Assembly (NCBI GenBank): GCA_965230225.1
Contig: CBDDKM010000010.1
Location: forward strand, 62,001-126,000
DNA length: 64,000 nt
Reading direction: 5' to 3'
Origin: CALSMU01 sp965230225
GTDB taxonomy: Bacteria; Bacteroidota; Bacteroidia; Flavobacteriales_D; Parvicellaceae
Numbering within the stretch: the first letter of the stretch is position 1; each line of letters starts with the position of its first letter. The translations under genes and the position numbers were made by a program. Positions 27,258 to 36,239 of this stretch are shown one piece after another. A model generated the notes under the pieces. It was not told the DNA's origin. It did no database searches and worked only from the letters and a program-made list of their open reading frames with translations.

Positions 27258-28237
27258 GTTCGTTAGTTCAACGTTTAAAACACAAAGCTAAATGGGCCTT
27301 TAACGATGGGTTATACAGCCTTGGTTTAAAGTCCGTTAGTACGAACTCAACAGAGAAAAGAATACTGGTGTATCATGGTGTTGTGCCCAATGCCACCACC
27401 AAAATCAATGGTCGTTTTATCAGTACTAAAGAATTCGAACAACACCTTCAGTTCTTTACTCAGCACTTCAACATTGTATCGCTTCAGGATTATTTAGAAG
27501 GGAATCATAACAACGATCGACTTACCCTAACCTTAACCTTTGATGATGGATACCTGAACAATTTAACCGAAGTACTTCCATTGTTAGAAAAATATAATGT
27601 ACCGGCTACCTTCTACATTACCACCATAAGGGATGCAGGGTATGATACATTATGGGCGGATGCTTTGGACTTACACCGATTTACTGGGCCAGCAATATTC
27701 CCTTTTGATGGAAAAAACTATAAAAATGGAAGGCATGAATATGAGTTTGGGGGAACTTCATTAAAACAGAAGTTAAAATCCACCGGCTGGGAAGAAAAAA
27801 AGGCTCTGCTGGATATCATTACCTTATATAATAACTATTCCAACAAAGAACATTTTGCTCCCTATCACCAACTTCTGGATGAAAATGATATTTTAAAATT
27901 ATCTCAATCTGAATTAGTGGAAATCGGATCTCATGGTTATTACCACAATTGTTTAGGTTTAATTGATGAGCATTTAGCCATTAATGAATTGGGAAAAAGT
28001 AAAAAGTACCTGGAAAACATCATCCAAAAACCGGTAACCAGTTTAGCTTATCCTGATGGATCATATACTCGCTCATTGATTAAAAGAGCGGAGACTATTG
28101 GCTATACCAATCAAATGTTGGTAGATTATGAATTCTCCGAGGATAAAGCAGATGCTAGAGTATTTGATCGATTCGGAATTAACCCTTTTATTAGCTTTAA
28201 CAATCAAATGCAAGCCATTGTAGATGGGAAGTACTAA
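27254..28237 (+). CDS. polysaccharide deacetylase family protein, 327 aa
   Basis: NodB-homology carbohydrate esterase 4 type. The first motif LTFDDGYLNN (near residue 95-104) supplies the base and metal Asp pair, the second SHGYYHNCLGL (near residue 227) gives H-x3-H metal ligands, and the later SLAYPDGSY is the substrate groove motif. The N-terminus has no evident signal peptide, so it may act on lipid-linked sugars in the cytoplasm or be exported otherwise. N-deacetylation of a HexNAc residue is the likely reaction, inferred from family. Overlaps both the SGNH gene and the GNAT gene. Confidence 0.88.
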   Translation: MSSLVQRLKHKAKWAFNDGLYSLGLKSVSTNSTEKRILVYHGVVPNATTKINGRFISTKEFEQHLQFFTQHFNIVSLQDYLEGNHNNDRLTLTLTFDDGYLNNLTEVLPLLEKYNVPATFYITTIRDAGYDTLWADALDLHRFTGPAIFPFDGKNYKNGRHEYEFGGTSLKQKLKSTGWEEKKALLDIITLYNNYSNKEHFAPYHQLLDENDILKLSQSELVEIGSHGYYHNCLGLIDEHLAINELGKSKKYLENIIQKPVTSLAYPDGSYTRSLIKRAETIGYTNQMLVDYEFSEDKADARVFDRFGINPFISFNNQMQAIVDGKY

Positions 28238-29156
28238 TGAATATCAATTTGTACCGCTAGACGAGTCTAATATCGACTGGTTGATTCCCCTGTATAAAAA
28301 GGTATTTAATCGAGTGTTCACTCCCGAAACCATTAGAGCCAAGTATTTCCCAAACCATACGGGAATTAAGGCTCAAGGGCATTTTGCACTTTACAACAAT
28401 AATCCGGTAGCGTTTCATGGAGCTATTCCCATGCTAATGACCTACCATGAAGAAACTCAACTGGCAGCTCAATATGGTGATGCGATGACTCTCCCTGAGC
28501 ATGCAGGAAATGGTTTGTTTACCAAACTTGGAGAATTAACGGATCAGGAGTTAATCCACAAAGGTGTTCGGTTTGTATGGGGGTTCCCCAACCAAAACTC
28601 AGAGTACGGTTACGTGAATAAACTCCACTGGCAAGGGGAAAGAAGAATGAACTGTTATACGCTCATACTAAGCAAACTCTCCAGAGAAGTTCTCTCCAGA
28701 AAATCCGGCTTCCTAAAAGAAGGACAACAGAAAAAAATAGCTTCTAAACTTCAGAAAGTTATTCGCCCAAGGTTAATGAACAACTACTCTTTGGAGGTTG
28801 TTTCTACCCTAAAAAACGAAGATTATTATTCCTACAAACACTTTACTCCTAATCACATCGTAGAGGTAGAAGGATGCTTGGTTTGGGTAAAAACTGAAGG
28901 AGGTTTATTGGTGGGAGATGTACAATTTGATCAACCAGAACAACTAGAAAATCTATACCCGGCACTTCAAAAATTAGCTAAACAATTAGGATTAAACAAA
29001 ATCATCTTTCAGGTAGCTCCTGAAACCCCGTTGGATCAATTTCTTAGAAACCACCTCTCTCCTATTTCTTCATGGTTAATTGGTTACAAAAACTTCAATT
29101 CTGAGTTTCCTCTGGAAAAACTAGAATTGTGTTACGGTGATTTGGATACTTTCTAG
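28224..29156 (+). CDS. GNAT-fold N-acyltransferase, 310 aa
   Basis: The fold is visible as a YQFVPLDESNIDWLIPLYKKVF first strand/helix in two halves, a central strand HFALYNNNPVAFHGA, an acetyl-CoA-loop-like region MTLPEHAGNGLFTKLGEL (about residues 87-104), and VRFVWGFPNQNSEYGYVNKL. The C-terminal half may be a second degenerate GNAT lobe (DVQFDQPEQLENLYP onward). Probably acylates an amino-sugar freed by the deacetylase before it; this is inferred from order. The ATG at 28224 overlaps the deacetylase by 14 nt. Its stop overlaps the convergent CotH-like gene. Confidence 0.8.
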   Translation: MGSTNEYQFVPLDESNIDWLIPLYKKVFNRVFTPETIRAKYFPNHTGIKAQGHFALYNNNPVAFHGAIPMLMTYHEETQLAAQYGDAMTLPEHAGNGLFTKLGELTDQELIHKGVRFVWGFPNQNSEYGYVNKLHWQGERRMNCYTLILSKLSREVLSRKSGFLKEGQQKKIASKLQKVIRPRLMNNYSLEVVSTLKNEDYYSYKHFTPNHIVEVEGCLVWVKTEGGLLVGDVQFDQPEQLENLYPALQKLAKQLGLNKIIFQVAPETPLDQFLRNHLSPISSWLIGYKNFNSEFPLEKLELCYGDLDTF

Positions 29157-31168
29157 GGTTTAATATTCCAATTAATGGGCAAGCATCCACTCTCCAACAC
29201 TTTTACCTTGTATTTCTCTCCCATTGCGATATAATACACCTTATCAGCTTCGAATGGGAAATGAGTTAACTGACCACCAACAGAAGGATTATAGGCGGGA
29301 ACTTTGATTTGCTTACCCTGATCAAACTTCACTTTATTCTTATTGTTAGAATAACCCGTAATCACTATACTTTTCGGGTGACAATTTACCAGGTTAACTC
29401 CTTTTTTTGCTTTTAAAGCTTTCAACCCAAAAGCCGAAAAATAAGTAGAGTCATTCATTTCAGGCATCCCCTTATTCCTCTTGTTCCAATCCCACATGGA
29501 TTCGTATTCGGGGTAATAATCGGGTTGTACGAGATGTCTTTCGCCCATTAAAATTTCTCTTATTTGGGCCGCTCGATCTTCTATTTTTTCAAAATCAAAA
29601 TGGTAGGTTGGAAATTCCCTTTGTAGCATCTTTTCATATTCCTCCCATTGCTTGGAATACTTGTTTTTCAGCCCTTCCATAAACTCTTTCGAGGAAAACT
29701 GCTCCATTTTGGAGAAGTATAATCGCTGAAATTCTTCATCTTGAAAGAACTGATAAATGACCATTTGATTCTTGTGGTAAATGGTATCATGATCCGAATC
29801 GATATACCCTAATATTTCTGTTGAGTTTGGTGGTGCAACACTCCCTTCTTCTGTAAACCCATCGTATAGTATCGGCTCCAATTTTCGGGTATTAGGGTTT
29901 CTGAAAAACCTAAGATTGATCCAGTAAAGAGAATGATAGGATTCAAACAAATCAGTTAGTGCTAAAAATGTGGCAAATTTCTCTTTATCCACATATCCAT
30001 GAATGGAAGGGTTAAGATGATGCCAATGATTCAAAGCCCAACTAGCATCCAGGTATTGCTGATTTAAATCGCTATCTGCATAAATCTTTTTCTTTTCTAT
30101 TGGAACAATCATGGCTACATCAAACTGATAATAATTCTGAACATAACCTTCCTTATTTTCGGTTCTAATCATTTCCCAAAAGCCTGTTTCATCAAATTTT
30201 AAGATAGGGGCTACCGGTCGGTTAAACCGCTCTAACAGCTGAGGGGTGAAGTGTTGTTCCATGGCATAAATCCCCTTACTTCTACTATTTAAGTTTAGTT
30301 GAATAAAATCGTATCGGGTATTTACAACATCCTCTTCGTCGGCCACCTTGTGTAACAACCACTCACTCAAAAAGTATCTGGTTACCGGGTTTTGCAACGA
30401 GAATGTTTTCAACCCTAACACCTCCTTATCATCTTTTACTTTAACTCGAAAGGACCATTTATCGTTCTTTAAATGATCTGTCCAGTCGCCCTTAAACCTC
30501 ACCTTTACCCTAGTTGGTACTACCCCATCTACTTTTGCTTTTTCCCATTTTTTAAGATCATCTGTAATGGTTCCAATTTTTAAGGCTTTCATTTTTCGTT
30601 CATAAAAGTCATCCATGGATTCGGGTTCAATCATAAGATGAACCTGTGGTAATTCTTTGACATAAGGATATGGATAGAACGAATGAAACGAAATCGACAA
30701 TTCATCCAAATCAATTTCTTTACCATTGGAATTATGAAAATACACCCGTATCTCTTCTCCCTGATAATTGGATGGAATTTGCACCCACTGCTCTAACTTT
30801 TCCCAACCTTTATCTTCTTTCTGTATCTGGTGAGTAGAATAATACAAGCCTAGTTCATCACAGGAAACCACCAAACTTCCTCCGTTTCTTCTCCAGACCT
30901 CTGCTTTTAACCAACTATTAGGCTGATAATTAGACGACAAGTAAACCGTAGGACCAAACTCAGTGCTTTTCTCCAATTTGGCAAAATAAGCCCCTTTGTA
31001 TCCATTTCCTTTGTACCTCCATTCATCAATATGGTTGGTCTTTACATCGCTTGACACTTCCTCATCAAAAGACAATACAATCGATTCCTGCCCTATTGCG
31101 GTTGGAATAAATATGACCATTGCCAACAGCAGGTTAAGAAGGATATTTATATTTGAAAGTAGCTTCAT
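29153..31168 (-). CDS. CotH-kinase-family secreted protein, 671 aa
   Basis: Signal peptide MKLLSNINILLNLLLAMVIF with cleavage near TAIGQ. A carbohydrate-binding-like beta region follows (about 20-175), then the CotH domain. That domain has VRFKGDWTDHLKNDKWS-like sequence near 215-235 (seen as RVKVRFKGDWTDH), the conserved FSLQNPVTRYFLSEWLLHK, a middle YAMEQHFTPQLLERF, and near 420-450 LFESYHSLYWINLRFF then LEPILYDG with the presumed catalytic Asp. CotH proteins are secretory protein kinases in spore coats and elsewhere; activity here is untested. Start 31168 begins the signal peptide; a longer frame (31219) would hide it. The ATG overlaps the ATG of the divergent metallophosphoesterase gene. 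Confidence 0.85.
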   Translation of the reverse strand: MKLLSNINILLNLLLAMVIFIPTAIGQESIVLSFDEEVSSDVKTNHIDEWRYKGNGYKGAYFAKLEKSTEFGPTVYLSSNYQPNSWLKAEVWRRNGGSLVVSCDELGLYYSTHQIQKEDKGWEKLEQWVQIPSNYQGEEIRVYFHNSNGKEIDLDELSISFHSFYPYPYVKELPQVHLMIEPESMDDFYERKMKALKIGTITDDLKKWEKAKVDGVVPTRVKVRFKGDWTDHLKNDKWSFRVKVKDDKEVLGLKTFSLQNPVTRYFLSEWLLHKVADEEDVVNTRYDFIQLNLNSRSKGIYAMEQHFTPQLLERFNRPVAPILKFDETGFWEMIRTENKEGYVQNYYQFDVAMIVPIEKKKIYADSDLNQQYLDASWALNHWHHLNPSIHGYVDKEKFATFLALTDLFESYHSLYWINLRFFRNPNTRKLEPILYDGFTEEGSVAPPNSTEILGYIDSDHDTIYHKNQMVIYQFFQDEEFQRLYFSKMEQFSSKEFMEGLKNKYSKQWEEYEKMLQREFPTYHFDFEKIEDRAAQIREILMGERHLVQPDYYPEYESMWDWNKRNKGMPEMNDSTYFSAFGLKALKAKKGVNLVNCHPKSIVITGYSNNKNKVKFDQGKQIKVPAYNPSVGGQLTHFPFEADKVYYIAMGEKYKVKVLESGCLPINWNIKP

Positions 31169-32009
31169 GATTGCACGACTAAAATACGGTATTTCTCTAA
31201 TTCTGGGACTTGTTCTCATTTCTTCTTGTCACGTGAAGCAAAACACATCAAAACCGTACCAATTCTTTGTGGCCGGACATGTTTATGGCGCTCCTAACTT
31301 TGATGCCAAAGGAATTTATCCTCCGTTTCTATCTGTGATTAAAGAGGAAATTATCGCCGATTCCCTAAAATTTGGTGTATTCACTGGCGATATCGTAGAA
31401 AAATCCACCCCTGCTAAATGGAAGTTGGTTCAGGAAGATTTAAAGGAACTCAATTGTCCAATTCATTTTGCTCCCGGTAACCACGATATGGGAAATCGGC
31501 CACTATATAAAGATTTGTTTGGAAACGCAGACACCGCTTTTTCCATTCATCAGGATTGGTTCATTGTAATGGACAATACCAAGTTTGGGTGGAACCCAGA
31601 CAGTAGTCAAACTGCTTTGATAGAAGGAGTATTGAATCAATTGAAAGAAAACAGTCGATTATTCATCTTTTGTCATAATGTGGTTTGGCAAGACAAAATA
31701 ACCTGTGCTAAATCGAACTCCATGGCCGGGAAAGGACCTGAAAATCATTTTTGGGACAAAGTAATCCCAATGATCGAAGAAAAAAGTAGCGAAACTTATT
31801 GGTTTGCCGGTGATGTTGGTGCTACCGCAGACAGCAAAAACGTTACTTATAACACCTACCAAAAACAACATCTAATTACTTCTGGAATGGGTAACAATAT
31901 ACTGGATGGTTACCTAAAAGTGCGCGTGAATCAAGACAGTATTTCCATCAACTTTGTTGAACTGCAAACAGGAGCTGTTTCTTCAATAGAAAAGTTCCGC
32001 TGTCATTGA
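31167..32009 (+). CDS. metallophosphoesterase lipoprotein, 280 aa
   Basis: Lipoprotein signal MIARLKYGISLILGLVLISSC with Cys near residue 21. The calcineurin-like phosphoesterase motifs are partly visible: FFVAGHVYGAPN at strand one (His in place of the usual D-x-H), FGVFTGDIVE (GD block), HFAPGNHDMGN (GNHD block), FIFCHNVVW (His) and WFAGDVGAT as the last block, where GHxH would normally stand. The altered first and last blocks suggest changed metal sites or a divergent subfamily. A start further upstream would have to lie within the reverse-strand CotH gene, so 31167 is chosen. The stop overlaps the convergent methyltransferase by 7 nt. Confidence 0.82.
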   Translation: MIARLKYGISLILGLVLISSCHVKQNTSKPYQFFVAGHVYGAPNFDAKGIYPPFLSVIKEEIIADSLKFGVFTGDIVEKSTPAKWKLVQEDLKELNCPIHFAPGNHDMGNRPLYKDLFGNADTAFSIHQDWFIVMDNTKFGWNPDSSQTALIEGVLNQLKENSRLFIFCHNVVWQDKITCAKSNSMAGKGPENHFWDKVIPMIEEKSSETYWFAGDVGATADSKNVTYNTYQKQHLITSGMGNNILDGYLKVRVNQDSISINFVELQTGAVSSIEKFRCH

Positions 32010-32662
32010 TGGATTTGAAACAGGTAGTTCTTTTCTTTATACTTAGTGAACTCTTTTGACAAAGTCATTTTTAAACCCTCCCCTAACAGAATACTTTTAA
32101 CTCGCTCCGTATCACAATCTTCCGAAAGAATCATTAACACTTTAGAACCTGAATCAAAATAAGGCTTTAATTGCTTAGACAATGCCACAAAGTATTGAAA
32201 CTCCACGCCACAGAACCAAGCCTGCTCTTCATCTTTAGTAGGATTAGCAGGGTAATACGGTGGATTAATGATGATATAATCAAATACCTGTTCCGGAATA
32301 TTGGAGAACATATCGGACTCCAACACCTTTATCTCAACTTCATTATTTTGAGCATTTAACAGAGCGTTCTCTACTGCTTTAGGGTTAATGTCGGAAGCAG
32401 TTACAACAGCACCTTTATGTGCTGCTAATGTTGCAATTGTTCCACTTCCACAACCCAATTCCAAAAAGCTTTTCTCTTTTAGCTCCATAAGAGTCACTTC
32501 CTCTAACAGCAACTTAGTACTAATGGTAAAGATAGGGGCAAAAACTCCCGGAAGGACAGTAAAACTCAACCCTTCAAATTGATAATTGATTGGCTTTTTA
32601 GTTTTGTATCTATAATACTTTTCCAAAAAAGGTTTCAATATGCTCTTTACTGTTCCTCTCAT
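32003..32662 (-). CDS. class I methyltransferase with NPPY motif, 219 aa
   Basis: Contains LELGCGSGTIATLAAHKG (motif I, near residue 67), VVTASDINPKAVENALLNA (strand 2, as in HemK/PrmC-like enzymes) and YIIINPPYYPANP (motif IV, near 130). NPPY enzymes methylate amide or amino nitrogens such as protein glutamine or adenine, and some act on small molecules; in a glycan locus a small-molecule or amino-sugar role is also possible. The N-terminal PGVFAPIFTISTKLLLEE lead is similar to PrmC-like relatives. Starts directly after the stop of the radical SAM gene (no gap), last gene of the minus-strand run. Confidence 0.85.
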   Translation of the reverse strand: MRGTVKSILKPFLEKYYRYKTKKPINYQFEGLSFTVLPGVFAPIFTISTKLLLEEVTLMELKEKSFLELGCGSGTIATLAAHKGAVVTASDINPKAVENALLNAQNNEVEIKVLESDMFSNIPEQVFDYIIINPPYYPANPTKDEEQAWFCGVEFQYFVALSKQLKPYFDSGSKVLMILSEDCDTERVKSILLGEGLKMTLSKEFTKYKEKNYLFQIHQ

Positions 32663-34180
32663 TTATTCAGCATAAAACCCTTCCTCTTCCGGTTGTCTGT
32701 ATTTCCAAATTTTTAATAGCAATTTAATCTCATAAGGAAAGTGATAAAAACCTGTTTTGTACCTCCATCCTGACACCAGTTTAAGCAGTGATTTCTTCCA
32801 TCCCCTGATTCGGTAATCAGAAGCAGTAGGGTAATACCCATTTAATACCGTTTCGAAGTTTTGAATCTTATTGATCATCTTAGCATTCAACCACGGAGTT
32901 AGAGGATTTCTTCTTTGGTCAAAGTGCTCCCAACTTGGGTTAAGCCAATCTTCCAGTTTTTGTGGAAATGCAAAACCAGCTTTGGTTATCTGATCATATA
33001 AATCAGATCCTTCGGTAGGAACCGGGCTGTAGAGGTAAATAATGATCTCTGTATCGGGGTTAATGGACTTAATTTCCTTAATGAACTCAATGTCCTTATT
33101 GATCTGATGCATTACCTTCTTCTCGTCATCCCCCGGCATTCCCAGTACAAAAGAGTATTCAGGAACAATATTGAACTGTTTCATTCTTGCGGCAACAGCC
33201 CTGATTTCATCAGCGGTTTGTGTACCTCCTTTATCCATTTGAGCAAGAACATCATCATTACCGGTTTCTGCACCAAAAAAGATCATCCTGCATCCGGCAT
33301 CACTCATGATTTGAAGGTCCTCGTCCGAATACTTATTAATGGTATCAATTCGACCTTCTCCCCACCATTTGAGGTTTTCGTTCATGATGAGCTTAGAGAA
33401 CTCCACTACCCTCTTTCTGGAGGTAAAGAAATTGTTATCGTGAAACTCTACACTATCAATTCCATACTTATTCTTCAGTTGCATCACTTCTCGATGCAAA
33501 TACTCCGGCGATTGTCCCAACCAACGCGCATTAAATATGGGTACAATACCACAAAAAGAACAGGTAAACGGGCACCCTATACTGGAGTGATAACTGGCAG
33601 TTTTTTCACCTAGAAAAGTCTTGCATAAGTACTCCTCTACCGGATAATAATTATTAAGGTATTCGTAAGGTAAACCAGGAATCGTATCGGGGTTAATAAG
33701 TAATGCTTTTGGTGTCTTTACAATTTCGTCTCCCTTTTTATAAATCAGGTTTTTAATGTTTCCCAATTCGCCTTCTTCCTTCTCCAAATAATCTAATAAT
33801 TCAGGAAAGGCATGATCCCCTGGACCGTTTATAACGTAATCCACATAACCACTATTCAGTACTACTTCGTATTGATTACTGGCAAAATATCCTCCCCAAA
33901 TGATCTTAACATCAGGAAATTGTTCTCTGATTTTCTTACTAATCGGAATGGCTTCCTTTAACTGAGGTCCAGGCATTACTGTACTGGCAAAATAACCGTA
34001 TTCACCTGTTTCGAGTAAGGACTTTACCTTATCCCAAGATGGATATTCCATGTTTCCATCTACAAAATCAAACTCATACTTCCCTAAAATTGAAGCACCA
34101 ACTTGCAAAATGGTGTTAGGCAAACGGTGTTTCCACCTAGCACTTCTTGGGTTAAAAATGATGATTTTGTTTTTACTCAT
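32663..34180 (-). CDS. B12-binding-type radical SAM protein, 505 aa
   Basis: N-terminal cobalamin-binding-like domain: MSKNKIIIFNPRSARWKHRLP, then VKIIWGGYFASNQYEVVLNS near residue 90 and GPGDHAFPELLDYL near 120. The radical SAM core has CPFTCSFC (Cys203, Cys207, Cys210), HDNNFFTSRKRVVEF and MIFFGAETGNDDVLAQMDKG. The third section has YSFVLGMPGDDEKKVMHQ. The start is Met at 34180, the second Met of the open frame, since it begins a typical strand. It lacks close likeness to the 22400/43417 pair in its N-terminus. Probable class-B methylase or related; substrate unknown. Confidence 0.9.
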   Translation of the reverse strand: MSKNKIIIFNPRSARWKHRLPNTILQVGASILGKYEFDFVDGNMEYPSWDKVKSLLETGEYGYFASTVMPGPQLKEAIPISKKIREQFPDVKIIWGGYFASNQYEVVLNSGYVDYVINGPGDHAFPELLDYLEKEEGELGNIKNLIYKKGDEIVKTPKALLINPDTIPGLPYEYLNNYYPVEEYLCKTFLGEKTASYHSSIGCPFTCSFCGIVPIFNARWLGQSPEYLHREVMQLKNKYGIDSVEFHDNNFFTSRKRVVEFSKLIMNENLKWWGEGRIDTINKYSDEDLQIMSDAGCRMIFFGAETGNDDVLAQMDKGGTQTADEIRAVAARMKQFNIVPEYSFVLGMPGDDEKKVMHQINKDIEFIKEIKSINPDTEIIIYLYSPVPTEGSDLYDQITKAGFAFPQKLEDWLNPSWEHFDQRRNPLTPWLNAKMINKIQNFETVLNGYYPTASDYRIRGWKKSLLKLVSGWRYKTGFYHFPYEIKLLLKIWKYRQPEEEGFYAE

Positions 34181-34249
34181 AGTTCGATCGGCCTGCAAAT
34201 ATGATCATAAATGAATGATTATCCATACGGAAGAATCAGATTATCAAGA

Positions 34250-35101
34250 TCATGACAATTTATTGAATATTGCGTACTGATAACTAGGGGCCCTGGGGTT
34301 AACATGGGATTTTAGTGAATGGAATTTCAATTTAGGGTAGTGATTCACATCAAACCCCAATGACTTTAGTTCATTCACCTCTTTAGCAGTAATAAACCCC
34401 TTGTACTCTTTAATGAAAAAAGGAACTCCATAACGTTCTTCAAACTCTTTTGCGGTTTGGTTTAAATGATCCGTAATGTGCTGAGATGATTTAATTTTCT
34501 GAACTCCGGTAATTATAATCTTTCCTTTGGAGGATAAGAGGTTCTTAAGTTGCTCCACCAATTTAGAGATAGAAGGGAAATAAGAGATGGAGCGATTGAC
34601 AATGATTAAATCAAATTTTTCCTGAATAACATAAAGTTCCTCTAAATTCATTTGTACGCTTAACCATTTGTTGGGATAATGAATATTAGCTCCTAAACCA
34701 TCCAACGAATCCACAAAAAGATCAATAGCCATAACCTCATGCCCGAGCTCTGCCATTCGATTGGATAACCAGCCATTCCAAGCACCAATGTCTAACACTT
34801 TCGCATTGGAGGGTAAAGTTAACTGTTGGATAATCTCCAGGTCCATTTGCCTTAACTTCCACAGGTTTTGATCAAAATCTACATAAGGTAATTTTGGAAA
34901 CACCTTTGGCTTTAATGGTTCCTGAAGTGATGCTCTGTAATCCGGAAAAACCTTTAAAAACCCATCCACCTTCGATCGGTATTCGGGAGTGATTACCTGA
35001 TATACGCTGTCTATTTTGGGAAACTCATGACCATTCTCGCATATCGCAAGTTCTGTATCTAAACTAAGCGTACTATGGCATATCGGACAATTAATTTGCA
35101 T
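34250..35101 (-). CDS. zinc-ribbon/class I SAM methyltransferase, 283 aa
   Basis: The N-terminus holds a short C-x2-C ... C zinc-ribbon-like motif (INCPICHSTLSL, later AICENGHEFP), as in methyltransferases with a Trm112-like lead. The SAM fold follows: VLDIGAWNGWLSNRMAELGH near residues 101-120 (motif I), VMAIDLFVDS, and FDLIIVNRSISYF near 165. It resembles the enzyme at 20710-21441, especially in the GNGW-S core. Overlaps the flippase gene upstream by 11 nt. The acceptor is unknown; probably a sugar or lipid in this locus. Confidence 0.85.
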   Translation of the reverse strand: MQINCPICHSTLSLDTELAICENGHEFPKIDSVYQVITPEYRSKVDGFLKVFPDYRASLQEPLKPKVFPKLPYVDFDQNLWKLRQMDLEIIQQLTLPSNAKVLDIGAWNGWLSNRMAELGHEVMAIDLFVDSLDGLGANIHYPNKWLSVQMNLEELYVIQEKFDLIIVNRSISYFPSISKLVEQLKNLLSSKGKIIITGVQKIKSSQHITDHLNQTAKEFEERYGVPFFIKEYKGFITAKEVNELKSLGFDVNHYPKLKFHSLKSHVNPRAPSYQYAIFNKLS

Positions 35102-36239
35102 GGTTCTTTTTCCAAAATTTAAACAAGATCAACATTCCCCATTGAGCTGCTACAATCCCAATTAAGGCTCCTTCTATCCCTATGGATTGGATGAATACAA
35201 TGGTGATGATGAAATTTAAAATTGCTCCCACCAAATTAACCATTAACACACTCTTTTCCTGCTTATTTCTGTACAGAATCATAATGTCCATCAGATAGAA
35301 AAAGGAGGGCAAAGTAAATATGGCTCCATATCCATAATACATGGTATCGAGATTCATGTCCATTCCCCATTCCAATACCATGTATACTCCCAAAGTTCCT
35401 GCTAAAACCACTGGTATCCCAGCCAACATTAATCCAATTTTCATTTTGGACAAGGCATTATTCTCTACTCGGTAGATGTGTTTGGTGAAAGGTGCAATTA
35501 GCAACGCCGACGCACTCTGTAGCATTAAAAACATGGATAGCAATAGCTGGTATTCAGACAACTTAGAATTGGATAGAAAATAATCCACCACATAAAGGTC
35601 CACCTTACTTTGAAGCCAACCACTTAACCCAATTAAAAAGAAAGGCAATGCCAAAACAAAGTGTTGTTTGTTCCAACCAATCGATCCTCCCCAACTTGGT
35701 TTAATACTAGAATAAACCACTAAATTCTTAACCAAAAATGACAATACAAATCCAGTTAGTAATAGCCTAATATCAAATTCTGATTTTGCTAATAAAAACA
35801 CAAGTAAAACGGCTGCTCCAAGCACTTCTGCCAGCAATTGTGATTTGAATTTTTGATGATAGACCACAAGGCTTTCACTACTGGTGTAAACGAATTGAAG
35901 AATCATCCAAACCAACATCAGAGTAGCTACCATGGGATGAAAAAAGAGGTAAAATAAACCACCGCCTATCAATACCACTCCTCTTGTAATTATACTAGAA
36001 TAAAACTCACCGTCCATTCTAGCAGGCTGGTTACTATATTGCCGCAGTAAGTACTCCTTATTCCCCCAGTTAGCGAGAAAAACCACCAGAAAAATGGCTA
36101 TTTGGATGGAAATCACTTCTCCCCATAAGACTTTACCGAACTGATGAATTCCGACAGCAATGATCAAAAAATTGAACAAAGGAGCTGCAAAACTCCTCAT
36201 GAAGTTGAATAGTATTTTACTGATTTTACTAGAAGGCAC
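35091..36239 (-). CDS. Wzx-like polysaccharide flippase, 382 aa
   Basis: Integral membrane protein with about 12 helices, beginning with an amphipathic helix and helix one (MRSFAAPLFNFLIIAVGI), and typical MOP-superfamily spacing. Segments such as GKVLWGEVISIQIAIFLVVF and the late NLVGAILNFIITIVFIQSIGIEGALIG (helices 9-11, broken here for length) match the oligosaccharide flippase family. It would move lipid-linked repeat units to the periplasm for the Wzy-like polymerase. The start is unsure: GTG 36239 overlaps the radical SAM gene by 11 nt and keeps the amphipathic lead, while ATG 36200 would begin almost at helix one. Confidence 0.83.
   Translation of the reverse strand: MPSSKISKILFNFMRSFAAPLFNFLIIAVGIHQFGKVLWGEVISIQIAIFLVVFLANWGNKEYLLRQYSNQPARMDGEFYSSIITRGVVLIGGGLFYLFFHPMVATLMLVWMILQFVYTSSESLVVYHQKFKSQLLAEVLGAAVLLVFLLAKSEFDIRLLLTGFVLSFLVKNLVVYSSIKPSWGGSIGWNKQHFVLALPFFLIGLSGWLQSKVDLYVVDYFLSNSKLSEYQLLLSMFLMLQSASALLIAPFTKHIYRVENNALSKMKIGLMLAGIPVVLAGTLGVYMVLEWGMDMNLDTMYYGYGAIFTLPSFFYLMDIMILYRNKQEKSVLMVNLVGAILNFIITIVFIQSIGIEGALIGIVAAQWGMLILFKFWKKNHAN

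Noticed and set aside
30996..31166. Upstream extension of the metallophosphoesterase gene to 30996
   Set aside because: The extra 57 residues are antisense to the CotH-like gene and precede a clear lipoprotein signal at 31167.
33107..33613. 168-aa plus-strand frame
   Set aside because: Antisense to the radical SAM gene at 32663-34180, which covers its cluster motif.
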